Positions 1-6,356 of a stretch of 36,263 bases of DNA are shown piece after piece (positions within the stretch are counted from its first letter, which is position 1; each line of letters opens with the position of its first letter). Below the pieces are notes generated by a model. It had not been told where the DNA came from and searched no databases. It saw nothing but the letters and a program-made list of their open reading frames with translations. Location of the stretch: the IMG/VR virus record IMGVR_UViG_3300046751_000632, positions 1-36,263 of that record; one strand, given 5' to 3'. A program made the translations under genes and the position numbers. This stretch comes from a virus.

Positions 1-51
1 GACGGTAACAATCTTGGTTCATTGGCAGACTTTACTGCTGCAATGGCCTAA
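1..51 (+). CDS. 3' end of a truncated small late gene
   Basis: The window opens in an open frame that reads DGNNLGSLADFTAAMA and stops at a TAA at 49-51; its start lies outside the window. The DGNN stretch resembles the YDGTNW end of the small repeated module seen in the 673-921 gene. The gene left unfinished at 36263 encodes the first half of that same module, so both fragments may belong to one gene interrupted by the window boundary. Too little remains to assign a function. Confidence 0.5.
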   Translation, partial: DGNNLGSLADFTAAMA

Positions 52-67
52 CACTTGAGTTTGCTTA

Positions 68-259
68 ATGAGTGCGAAAGGTAAAAAAAGAGATACATCG
101 TCTCTAACTTTTCGTCTCACAAGCTCGCAAAAGAAGGAGGTAGCTGGGATCGCTCATACGCTCGGTCTCAGCTCCTCCGCTCTTTTACAATCCTGGGTAA
201 CCCGTATTCTGAATAACATGAACGGACGGGGTGACCACGATCAACAGCTAAGAGACTAA
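68..259 (+). CDS. Small ribbon-helix-helix-like DNA-binding protein
   Basis: This 63-residue basic protein has a short beta-like segment (SLTFRLTSSQKKEV, about residues 12-25) followed by two predicted helices (AGIAHTLGL, SSSALLQSWVTRILN). This is the size and layout of Arc/MetJ/CopG-type ribbon-helix-helix repressors. Such proteins dimerise through the N-terminal strand and bind short inverted repeats. The next intergenic stretch holds a promoter-like sequence flanked by an imperfect inverted repeat, consistent with local or autoregulation, although that link is inferred. It is the only regulator-like DNA-binding protein I recognise in this integrase-encoding phage. The fold is judged from pattern alone. 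Confidence 0.6.
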   Translation: MSAKGKKRDTSSLTFRLTSSQKKEVAGIAHTLGLSSSALLQSWVTRILNNMNGRGDHDQQLRD

Positions 260-271
260 AAACGACACACT

Positions 272-330
272 TAGTAGGTAAGTCATGCATCTTGACAGTA
301 TATGTTTTAAGAAGTACACTTAACCTACTA
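272..330. promoter_or_regulatory. Imperfect inverted repeat flanking a promoter (operator candidate)
   Basis: TAGTAGGTAAGT at 272-283 is matched by ACTTAACCTACTA at 318-330, whose reverse complement is TAGTAGGTTAAGT: 12 matching positions with one inserted base. The roughly 34-base centre contains a sigma-70-like promoter. The long spacer and lack of a following T-run argue against a terminator. The adjacent ribbon-helix-helix gene is a natural candidate ligand, by inference. Confidence 0.4.
292..320 (+). promoter_or_regulatory. Sigma-70-like promoter
   Basis: TTGACA (292-297, perfect -35 consensus) is followed after exactly 17 bases by TACACT (315-320, four of six -10 positions). The next gene begins at 353. 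In this late region most transcription would be expected from the phage RNA polymerase, so a host-type promoter here is notable. It has not been demonstrated. Confidence 0.45.
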
Positions 331-352
331 CACTTTTACTATATTAAATATT

Positions 353-673
353 ATGAGACTTCTCGGACTAGAAAAAAAGACGTTGCTTTCATCCGTTACT
401 TCATCGGGAGCGGGTAGCGCATTCGCAGTCGAGCGTTCAAAAGGTTGGACTTTTGTTATTGAATCGGATTCCGTGTCTAGCGGAGCGACTGTCGCGGTTG
501 AAGCATACATAGGCAATGGATGGCGGACGATTGATAGCAGGGCTATAACATCTTCAGGTAATATTATGATACGCGATGCTGACGGTCATTATGAAAAGAT
601 CAGGGCTTCGGTATCAAATCGAGTGGACGGTACTTACAGCGTATATGCTACCGGTACTGTTGCTTCCCTTTAA
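353..673 (+). CDS. Small beta-rich protein, probably virion-associated
   Basis: This 106-residue protein is not firmly recognised. It is rich in Ser, Val, Thr and Gly with alternating hydrophobic residues (GWTFVIESDSVSSGATVAVE, about residues 31-50), the look of a small beta-sandwich such as head-decoration or neck proteins. There is no signal peptide or membrane span. Its TAA shares a base with the ATG of the next gene at 673, so the two are probably translationally coupled. Its place between tail-appendage genes and terminase suggests a structural role, but that is inference. Confidence 0.6.
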   Translation: MRLLGLEKKTLLSSVTSSGAGSAFAVERSKGWTFVIESDSVSSGATVAVEAYIGNGWRTIDSRAITSSGNIMIRDADGHYEKIRASVSNRVDGTYSVYATGTVASL

Positions 674-921
674 TGTCATTAGTAGCCGTCGCTTTACCGC
701 CTCCTTCAAACGTTGAGGCATCGAGTGAGTTTGTCGCTCCTCAATTCGGTACAAACTTTCCGTTGGATCTGTTTGATGCTACCTTCCAGGCGGGATACGA
801 CACTCAAGCGAACATCGAAGCGAGAACAGGCGACGCTGTAGGCACGATCTTAATGGCCTCTGATGTCGTTCGTTTATATGTTTACGACGGCACTAATTGG
901 CAATATTATACAGGGGTATGA
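673..921 (+). CDS. Small protein with C-terminal NIxART...LYVYDG module
   Basis: This 82-residue protein has a variable N-terminus and a C-terminal module running from NIEARTGDAVGT to LYVYDGTNWQYY (about residues 47-79). The same module occurs in the 35843-36037 protein, and its first half occurs in the truncated protein at 36080. Similar short segments are common near the ends of marine phage tail or fibre-associated proteins, so a tail appendage role is possible. The ATG overlaps the upstream TAA, and its own TGA overlaps the ATG of the small terminase at 918. Confidence 0.6.
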   Translation: MSLVAVALPPPSNVEASSEFVAPQFGTNFPLDLFDATFQAGYDTQANIEARTGDAVGTILMASDVVRLYVYDGTNWQYYTGV

Positions 922-1160
922 AAAAACGAGAACAATTAGAAAATCTACAGGTTTTACTCGCCGATACCTATCGTGAGATTATATCGACTATGGATCTTGA
1001 CGACCCTAATGCGGCGGTCTTAAACGGAGCTAGGCAATTTCTCAAGGACAACAACATCATTAGCGTCACTGAGAAGACATCGCCATTGGGTAAGCTTGCA
1101 GATGTATTACCCTTTGACGATTCTCCCGAAGACAAAGAAGCGATTAGACAGTCGCAGTAA
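918..1160 (+). CDS. Terminase small subunit (DNA maturase A)
   Basis: This 80-residue protein lies directly upstream of the large terminase, with its stop overlapping the next ATG at 1160. T7 gp18 has the same position and a similar length (89 aa). The segment AAVLNGARQFLKDNNI (about residues 38-53) matches the helical motif common in podovirus small terminases. These proteins recognise the genome junction and help the large subunit during packaging. The ATG at 918 overlaps the preceding TGA; a more upstream in-frame ATG at 897 lies inside the previous gene and is less likely. Confidence 0.85.
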   Translation: MKKREQLENLQVLLADTYREIISTMDLDDPNAAVLNGARQFLKDNNIISVTEKTSPLGKLADVLPFDDSPEDKEAIRQSQ

Positions 1161-2848
1161 TGAGCGTTCAACACGAAGTTCCAGCGGAGCTTCAAGACTT
1201 CCGTAACTTCCTATTTGTCTGTTGGAAACATTTAGGACTGCCTGATCCAACGCCGTTACAATACGACATATCACAGTACCTTCAGAACGGCCCTAAACGC
1301 GCCATAGTGATGGCTTTTCGTGGCGTTGGTAAATCGTGGATATGTTCCGCCTATGTCGTTCACCAACTCCTCCTAGACCCATCTAAGAATATACTCGTCG
1401 TATCGGCGTCTAAAACGCGGTCTGATGACTTCTCTACCTTTACGCTTAGGTTGATCCATGAGATCCCGGTATTAGCGTCTTTAAAGCCGCGTGATGGACA
1501 ACGCTTTAGTAAGATCAGCTTTGATGTTGGTCCTGCTCCAGCGTCCCATGCACCGTCGGTTAAATCGTTAGGTATTACTTCGCAGTTAACCGGGTCACGG
1601 GCGGATATAATCGTCGCTGATGACGTGGAGGTAGCGAACAACTCAGCGACCCAAGGAATGCGTGATAAGCTATCAGACCAGGTAAAAGAGTTTGATGCGA
1701 TTATAAAGCCTCTTAAGACCTCCAGGATCTTGTTTCTAGGTACGCCTCAATGCGAGGACTCTATCTACACTAAACTACGGGAGAGAGGCTATGAGACGCG
1801 TGTGTGGCCGTCAGAATACGTCGGGCATAAAAAGAACGACACTATCTATGAAGGAGCCATAGCACCCTTTATAAACGACGCTACAACGGACGACAACATT
1901 GGTAGATCGACAGAACCTTTAAGGTTTAACGATATAGACCTGGAAGAAAGAAAGCTTTCCTACGGACGATCAGGGTACGCTTTACAGTTCCTTTTAAACC
2001 CCCGCTTAAGCGACGCTGATAGATACCCGTTAAAGATTAACGATTTAATCGTACAAGATTTAGACAATGATGTAGCACATGAGAAATACGTATGGGCCAG
2101 CGGCCCTGATCAAGTGATCGACAACATTCCTAACATGGGCTTTAATGGAGACCGTTATTATCGTCCGTTAGAAACCTTAGGAGACATGGTCGATTACACA
2201 GGTTCCGTCATGTCTATCGATCCTAGTGGTCGAGGAAAAGACGAAACAGCTTATAGCGTCGTTAAAATGTTAAACGGGTTTTTATTTGTCCACGATTGTA
2301 ACGGAATAAAAGGAGGTTATGGAGACAATGTTCTGAAAGAACTATCCCTTATAGCGAAACGCTTTAAAGTAAACGAAGTAATTATCGAGTCTAATATGGG
2401 AGACGGAATGTTTACAGAGCTTTTAAAGCCCGTTATAAACGCGATTTATCCCGTTACAATAAATGAAGTTAGACATCACATTCAAAAGGAAAAACGTATT
2501 ATAGACACCCTTGAACCAGTTCTTAACGCGCATAGGTTAATCGTCGATCCTATCGTCGTTAAGAACGATTTCAAGAGTATTGTTTCTTACCCTATAGAAA
2601 GTCAGAACCGTTACGCTTTATTCTATCAGTTATCGCGTATTACTCGCGAAAAAGGCAGTCTGTTACAAGACGACCGCTTAGACGCTCTTTCTATCGCCGT
2701 TAATTACTGGACGGAACAAATGGCGATTAATGCGGATCTTAAGATAAAAGATAGAAAAGAAGATCTTATTCAAGAGGAGTTAGAAAAGTTCATGAACAGC
2801 GCGTTTAATATTTCGAATAAAGCGAAGCTACAAACGACATGGTTCTAA
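1160..2848 (+). CDS. Terminase large subunit (DNA maturase B)
   Basis: This 562-residue protein is a T7 gp19-type packaging motor (T7: 586 aa). The N-terminal ATPase has Walker A FRGVGKS (residues 53-59), Walker B ADIIVADDVE (148-157) and a coupling motif LFLGTPQ (191-197). The C-terminal RNase H-like nuclease has acidic residues in MSIDPSGRGKDE (D354), the IIES strand (E410) and DDRLDAL (504-510). It pumps concatemeric DNA through the portal and cuts it at genome ends. In T7-like genomes this gene lies near the right physical end, which helps orient this map. Confidence 0.97.
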   Translation: MSVQHEVPAELQDFRNFLFVCWKHLGLPDPTPLQYDISQYLQNGPKRAIVMAFRGVGKSWICSAYVVHQLLLDPSKNILVVSASKTRSDDFSTFTLRLIHEIPVLASLKPRDGQRFSKISFDVGPAPASHAPSVKSLGITSQLTGSRADIIVADDVEVANNSATQGMRDKLSDQVKEFDAIIKPLKTSRILFLGTPQCEDSIYTKLRERGYETRVWPSEYVGHKKNDTIYEGAIAPFINDATTDDNIGRSTEPLRFNDIDLEERKLSYGRSGYALQFLLNPRLSDADRYPLKINDLIVQDLDNDVAHEKYVWASGPDQVIDNIPNMGFNGDRYYRPLETLGDMVDYTGSVMSIDPSGRGKDETAYSVVKMLNGFLFVHDCNGIKGGYGDNVLKELSLIAKRFKVNEVIIESNMGDGMFTELLKPVINAIYPVTINEVRHHIQKEKRIIDTLEPVLNAHRLIVDPIVVKNDFKSIVSYPIESQNRYALFYQLSRITREKGSLLQDDRLDALSIAVNYWTEQMAINADLKIKDRKEDLIQEELEKFMNSAFNISNKAKLQTTWF

Positions 2849-3053
2849 ATGACTTCTTGAAATTCTTCTTTCTTAATCGTGTCGTTTATAACGAAAGAGT
2901 TTGTACACGCGTATATAACGGATTATAACGATTTACAACCATTACAGGCGACATGTCAACACTAGAGTTGTAAGTCGTTGTTTATAACGTAAATAAAATC
3001 GCGTTAAAAACAAGCTAGTAAAATTTAAACTTTAACTTTAATATAGTCGTAAT

Positions 3054-3242
3054 ATGGATATCGACGAACAAACAGACTCCTTCTTATTCGATCTACAAAA
3101 CGTAGTACATCGTTACAGACAAGAATATGACCTTAATCACGCGACTATAGTCGGTGTTATCGAAATGCTTAAACTTGATTACATGACCGATGACTCGATC
3201 TATTTCGACGCTGACTTCCTCGATGACAACGAAAGAGACTGA
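3054..3242 (+). CDS. Small acidic hypothetical protein
   Basis: This 62-residue acidic protein has a predicted helical centre (FLFDLQNVVHRYRQEYDLNH) and ends in an Asp-rich tail. Short proteins of the same shape are common after the terminase in marine podoviruses, but I know no function. A 205-base leader at 2849-3053 precedes it. That leader is AT-rich and carries repeated TTTATAACG words but no confident promoter. The 3' end overlaps the next gene. Confidence 0.6.
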   Translation: MDIDEQTDSFLFDLQNVVHRYRQEYDLNHATIVGVIEMLKLDYMTDDSIYFDADFLDDNERD

Positions 3243-3426
3243 AGAAGATCTTCCCATCATTAGAGTCGTCAAAGAAACGAAAGTAACCTGTTACGATTGG
3301 GAACTCGAGATGGACGACGATACCTTCGCCATGATGGTCAAGATGGGAAAGGAAGAAGCGACCGACCAGGACTTCGTTAATATCGCGATGTTAGCCGGAC
3401 TTAAACATTATTTAGACAAAGAATAA
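3223..3426 (+). CDS. Small acidic hypothetical protein
   Basis: This 67-residue acidic protein starts at the ATG at 3223, inside the end of the previous gene. An in-frame ATG at 3190 would lengthen it by 11 residues and cannot be excluded. It contains a beta-like start (DLPIIRVVKETKVTCYDWEL) and a helical C-terminus (NIAMLAGLKHYLDKE). I do not recognise the family. Its position between terminase and membrane-protein genes is its only functional clue. Confidence 0.6.
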   Translation: MTTKETEEDLPIIRVVKETKVTCYDWELEMDDDTFAMMVKMGKEEATDQDFVNIAMLAGLKHYLDKE

Positions 3427-3436
3427 CCACACACAT

Positions 3437-3754
3437 ATGAAACTAGACGATAATACCCAGATCAAAGCGAACGCTGCTTTCGCCGCTAAACTCGTCGTTG
3501 GGATCTGTGTAGCCGTCTGGTCATACTCTGTCATCGTTAATCGTATATCCACGCTGGAGGTCGAAATAATCCGCCTTAAAGACGATATACATATGAATAG
3601 TGAATTTCGTATTAAATGGCCTAGAGGCGAACTAGGCGCGCTCCCAGACGACGCTCAACAAAACATGAGACTCGACTTCTACGAAAGAGAAATAGATAAC
3701 CTTAAGAAAATCGTCGATGAACTACGCTTTAAAGAACTTAAGAATGAGTTGTGA
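3437..3754 (+). CDS. Membrane protein with coiled coil (i-spanin or holin candidate)
   Basis: This 105-residue protein has one membrane segment (about 14-36, containing LVVGICVAVWSYSVIV), then a charged coiled-coil region split by a PRGELGALPDD stretch. A single N-terminal anchor followed by a periplasmic coiled coil is the topology of inner-membrane spanins. Its place beside the terminase matches T7, where gp18.5/18.7 spanins lie between the terminase genes. It could instead be a holin-associated protein. The stop overlaps the GTG start of a tiny hydrophobic gene. Confidence 0.65.
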   Translation: MKLDDNTQIKANAAFAAKLVVGICVAVWSYSVIVNRISTLEVEIIRLKDDIHMNSEFRIKWPRGELGALPDDAQQNMRLDFYEREIDNLKKIVDELRFKELKNEL

Positions 3755-3870
3755 GCGAGTTTCAAACGGAGATCAGGTGGATCATAGCTATGGCTCTCTT
3801 CTTCGTTGAACGCGACGTTATCATCGACACCATGTTCGCTCTTATAGACATCGTGTTTAGCCTGTTATAA
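3751..3870 (+). CDS. Tiny hydrophobic protein with GTG start (holin-like)
   Basis: A GTG at 3751 overlaps the preceding TGA and opens a 39-residue frame ending in TAA at 3868-3870. The product is mostly hydrophobic (WIIAMALFFVE and ALIDIVFSLL), giving one or two short membrane segments separated by RDVIID. The overlap and context suggest translation coupled to the spanin-like gene. Very small membrane proteins here could be holins, but no family is recognised. It is the last + strand gene before the reverse-strand island. Confidence 0.5.
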   Translation: MSEFQTEIRWIIAMALFFVERDVIIDTMFALIDIVFSLL

Positions 3871-4359
3871 AGGGCGTAATTACCGTATTTACCACGCGTT
3901 TAAGGCTGTTCGTGTTAAAACGACGATTATGCCTGATTAAAAACGCGTTTAAAAAGTTTAGGTAAAAAAATCTGAAGCCCCTTATATACGGTGCGTACCC
4001 GTTCATCCCCCCATCGGGCCGCCAAAAATAGCAAGAGGGGTGGGGGGTATGCCGCATCGATCGCATAAGTACCTGATTACCAACGCTTGGCAACGCATAA
4101 TAGATGCGATTGCAGCCCGTTTGGGCCGCGATTGAAACGAGATCGCGTGTATTTGTGTTTACAGGTGTTTTTTGCGTCGTCTTTAAACGCCGCCCTAACG
4201 CCGCATTCAATCGTATGGATTAAGCAGCCGTCAAGGCAGCCAGGACCGCCGTTTCAATCTCATTCCATACCATAATAAAGGCAGCGATAAGGTCCGCCGT
4301 TATAATCGCGACCAGGTCCGCCGTTATATGTAGACACAGCAAATGAAATGAGCGGGCAC
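3871..4359. other. Non-coding left flank of the reverse-strand island
   Basis: I see no convincing gene here. The stretch holds the palindrome-centred 13-mer AAACGCGTTTAAA (3941-3953, repeated at 6187-6199). It also has an inverted repeat CCCCCCA/TGGGGGG (4007-4013 with 4041-4047) and, near its right end, three AGGNCCGCCGTT repeats. In a T7-like genome this is where the right physical end or terminal repeat would be expected, so packaging signals may lie here; no such site can be identified by eye. Confidence 0.5.
4242..4328. repeat. AGGNCCGCCGTT repeats on a 24-base period
   Basis: Copies begin at 4242 (AGGACCGCCGTT), 4290 and 4314; the last two share the identical 15-mer AGGTCCGCCGTTATA. 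The starts are 48 and 24 bases apart, both multiples of 24, so the copies would lie on the same helical face only roughly. This arrangement resembles an iteron or operator cluster just past the island's terminator. Confidence 0.55.
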
Positions 4360-4393
4360 AAAAAAGCCGCCGTTCACGGTTGCAAACGGCGGC
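4360..4393 (-). terminator. Rho-independent terminator of the minus-strand operon
   Basis: Read on the minus strand, GCCGCCGTT (4393-4385) pairs perfectly with AACGGCGGC (4374-4366) across a 10-base loop and is followed at once by six T residues (4365-4360). A nine-pair GC-rich stem plus a U-tract is a textbook intrinsic terminator. It lies 25 bases past the stop of the last minus-strand gene, which strongly supports a real leftward transcript. Confidence 0.88.
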
Positions 4394-4418
4394 CAGGGGT
4401 TGCGATTACTTCGCGCTT

Positions 4419-4556
4419 TTAATCCATAGCGTCGAGCATCAGTATTATGATAGTGAACCAAAGCGCGGTCCCGATGATACCAATTGCGGCGGCTACAATT
4501 TTGTCATAAGTAGACATTACTTGGAACCCGTTGTCATCAAATTTTTTATTTTTCAT
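4419..4556 (-). CDS. 45-residue single-span membrane protein
   Basis: The frame starts at ATG 4556 and stops with TAA at 4419. An N-terminal charged stretch (MKNKKFDDNG) precedes one long hydrophobic segment (about residues 20-41, with IVAAAIGIIGTALWFTIIIL) and an acidic end (DAMD). An internal ATG at residue 14 (MSTYDK) is an alternative start. It is the last gene before the terminator, 10 bases below the GP88-type gene. The leader is AT-rich with no Shine-Dalgarno sequence. No family is recognised; small membrane proteins in such operons can be effectors or anchors, but that is speculation. Confidence 0.6.
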   Translation of the reverse strand: MKNKKFDDNGFQVMSTYDKIVAAAIGIIGTALWFTIIILMLDAMD

Positions 4557-4566
4557 ATTGTATTTA

Positions 4567-5274
4567 TTAATTAAGGATAAAACCTGATTGATCTTTTTTA
4601 GCGCTGCCTTTGGCTTTCAGGCCGACTATATGGCCGGCTGGGTCCAGGAAGCGCAAATCGTTTATATCGCCGTCTAATACCGGCAGCCCTTGCCATTCTT
4701 CCGGCAGCTTCTCGCGAAATACGGCGGCAACGTTCGCCCCGCGTTTTGCCAGGCTTGCGGCTTTAGCACCGTTTTGCTCGTCGCGGCTGAATGTCAGCGA
4801 ATAATTTTCAGGCAGCTTGCCGGCGAGATATTTTTCGATTCTGTGAGATCCTTTGCTGTAATCATAAAAAGGAACGTGAGGGAAGCGGTCCTGGATACCG
4901 TACTTTTCCCAGGCGACGTCACTTGTACCATTTAATCGCACCGAAAGCCGAAAGCCTTGACTTGCGGACCAAAAAACGGCCTTTTTAATCTCGCTTGCCA
5001 GAATATCGACAAATTGCTGCGGGTCCTGCTCGAATAACTTTGTTTTTCTTAGTCGGCCTTTTTGGACATTGGACATTTTGCCGCGGCCTTGGTTAAAAAG
5101 ACAAGCTTGTTTGCAAGCGCCGGCCCAGGGGCATAAATTCTTCGTGCCTAGTTGACCTGCCGGGACCAAGTAAAGAATTGCTGTAAGCCAGCCCATCTTT
5201 TGACCTTTCCTGGTCTTAGGATCTCCGCCAATGGCTAATAGGTCGAACCGTTTCGATATTGTTTTGCTTTTCAT
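4567..5274 (-). CDS. GP88-family protein (Cys-motif protein of unknown function)
   Basis: This 235-residue protein resembles the phage/plasmid GP88 family, named after a mycobacteriophage gene product, for which I know no established function. Its hallmarks are a Cys cluster (LCPWAGACKQACL: C48, C54, C58) followed by GRGKMSNVQKGRLRKT, a central VRLNGTSDVAWE (about 112-123), and a C-terminus LRFLDPAGHIVGLKAKGSAK then GFILN. Three closely spaced cysteines suggest metal or Fe-S binding, by inference. Its ATG overlaps the upstream gene's TGA (ATGA), so it is coupled to the 65-residue gene. It is the central recognisable member of the reverse-strand island. Confidence 0.8.
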   Translation of the reverse strand: MKSKTISKRFDLLAIGGDPKTRKGQKMGWLTAILYLVPAGQLGTKNLCPWAGACKQACLFNQGRGKMSNVQKGRLRKTKLFEQDPQQFVDILASEIKKAVFWSASQGFRLSVRLNGTSDVAWEKYGIQDRFPHVPFYDYSKGSHRIEKYLAGKLPENYSLTFSRDEQNGAKAASLAKRGANVAAVFREKLPEEWQGLPVLDGDINDLRFLDPAGHIVGLKAKGSAKKDQSGFILN

Positions 5275-5468
5275 GATTTTTCTATAAATTTGTTGGATTC
5301 AATAATTTGAACGTATTGAGGCCGAAGATTCGGGTAAGCCATTTTGGCCATTCTCTCAGCGGTCCTTTTATCTTCGTATTGATATAAGTAACCGTCGGAC
5401 CGGCGAACGTTGGCCCACTGGCCTGACTCTTCGTCGAATATTCTTATTCTGTAGTAAATCGTTTTCAT
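5271..5468 (-). CDS. Small 65-residue hypothetical protein in the reverse operon
   Basis: The chosen start is ATG 5468, because GGGAG lies nine bases upstream on the minus strand, the clearest ribosome site in this operon; longer in-frame extensions run into the preceding gene. The product (MKTIYYRIRIFDEESGQW...) is a compact alpha/beta protein with KRTAERMAKMAYP as a likely helix. Short proteins of this general kind occur in phages and plasmids, with no known role. It overlaps the GP88-type gene by four bases, suggesting coupled expression. Confidence 0.65.
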   Translation of the reverse strand: MKTIYYRIRIFDEESGQWANVRRSDGYLYQYEDKRTAERMAKMAYPNLRPQYVQIIESNKFIEKS

Positions 5469-5469
5469 A

Positions 5470-5880
5470 TTAATAGACTCCCAATGTTGAAAGGTCAGCC
5501 CGGTCCTTTTCGAGCGCTGCCAATAAATTTGCAAGCGGCGTGAAGATCTTGTCAATGGCCTGAAATATTTCTTTCTGCCGCGGTTCCCAAAATAGCATAG
5601 TTTCAATCGATATCTTGTAAGGATTTGCATTGGCTATTACTGACCAATAAAGCGCCGTTGCAAGCGCGGCCTTTTCTTCTTCTTCAAAGGTCTTTTGCTT
5701 GTTTTGAGAATAACGGCGGGCCACGGTCGCTTTGCTAACTAGCCAGCCTTCCTTGTTAAATAACTCAGGCCACACGGCGGCGAGATCTTCGCCCGTTATA
5801 TCTTTTGGCAATCTTTCCGCCGTAAGCTTAGGAAAAGCGCCGGCAATCATGTTGATAATTTTAAATCTATTTTCTTTCAT
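5470..5880 (-). CDS. 136-residue hypothetical protein in the reverse operon
   Basis: The start at ATG 5880 follows the TAA of the upstream 59-residue gene (5884-5882) by one base; the longer in-frame start at 5919 would overlap that gene. The product is mostly helical. KEGWLVSKATVARRYSQNKQ (about residues 43-62) could be a small DNA-binding helix pair, but this is weak. The C-terminal half is amphipathic (DKIFTPLANLLAALEKDRAD). No family is recognised. It ends one base before the next gene's ATG, as expected in an operon. Confidence 0.65.
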   Translation of the reverse strand: MKENRFKIINMIAGAFPKLTAERLPKDITGEDLAAVWPELFNKEGWLVSKATVARRYSQNKQKTFEEEEKAALATALYWSVIANANPYKISIETMLFWEPRQKEIFQAIDKIFTPLANLLAALEKDRADLSTLGVY

Positions 5881-5881
5881 A

Positions 5882-6061
5882 TTATAGTTCTTCGCTTTTA
5901 ACCTCGAATTTGAAACCAAGCGTTTTAATTTCCTCGACCGCGTGCGGCGGCAAGGTCTTTTTATTTATCAGGCGAGCAAAAGCCGCAGATAGTGGGCAGT
6001 TAGGGTAAACCAGACGGTTCCCATATTTTGTTTCTATTTTTACAAGTAACGTATCATTCAT
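5882..6061 (-). CDS. 59-residue hypothetical protein, first gene of the reverse operon
   Basis: The frame runs from ATG 6061 to TAA at 5882. The protein (MNDTLLVKIETKYGNRLVYP...) has a beta-hairpin-like start, then CPLSAAFARLINKKTLPPHA and a final strand (LGFKFEVKSE). No clear Shine-Dalgarno sequence precedes it. It is followed with one-base spacing by the 136-residue gene, so it probably heads the leftward transcript. A palindrome GCAACCGTTGC at 6123-6133 lies about 60 bases upstream and could be an operator. The function is unknown. Confidence 0.6.
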   Translation of the reverse strand: MNDTLLVKIETKYGNRLVYPNCPLSAAFARLINKKTLPPHAVEEIKTLGFKFEVKSEEL

Positions 6062-6230
6062 TTTTATTTTGGGTTTAGCGGGGCTTAATTGCGACCGCTG
6101 GATCTCTTAAAATAGAAAAGCCGCAACCGTTGCAAGTCTTTTTTTAAATAATTTCTTTCAATGAGCCATTGCAAGGCACCAGGGGTAAACGCGTTTAAAT
6201 CGACCAAGTGCACCAGCTGCGGGCCTGGTA

Positions 6231-6290
6231 TAAATCGACCGTTTCCACCGTTTCCATCGACCGATTAAAAGCACCGTTTCCACCGATTTT
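6231..6290. repeat. Three ACCGTTTCC iteron-like repeats
   Basis: The 9-mer ACCGTTTCC occurs at 6238-6246, directly again at 6247-6255, and at 6273-6281. ACCGAT or CGACCGAT words lie between and after the copies. Three copies in 44 bases, two in perfect tandem, suggest a protein-binding array such as a replication iteron or operator cluster. Confidence 0.55.
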
Positions 6291-6356
6291 GTTTTGTGGC
6301 TAAATGCACTAAATACACCGATTATGGCCGCCTCGCGCGTAGCCCAGGCCCGTAAG

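Noticed and set aside
3857-4210. Minus-strand 117-codon open frame in the island's left flank
   Set aside because: It lies beyond the operon's terminator, overlaps the + strand 39-codon gene, has no ribosome site or recognisable domain, and its composition looks like translated non-coding DNA.
4380-4574. Plus-strand 64-codon frame across the terminator and small membrane gene
   Set aside because: It runs antisense through the terminator and the supported 45-residue gene, with no family features or ribosome site.
4610-4988. Plus-strand frames opposite the GP88-type gene
   Set aside because: They are antisense to a recognisable protein and show only the Arg/Ser-rich content typical of shadow frames.
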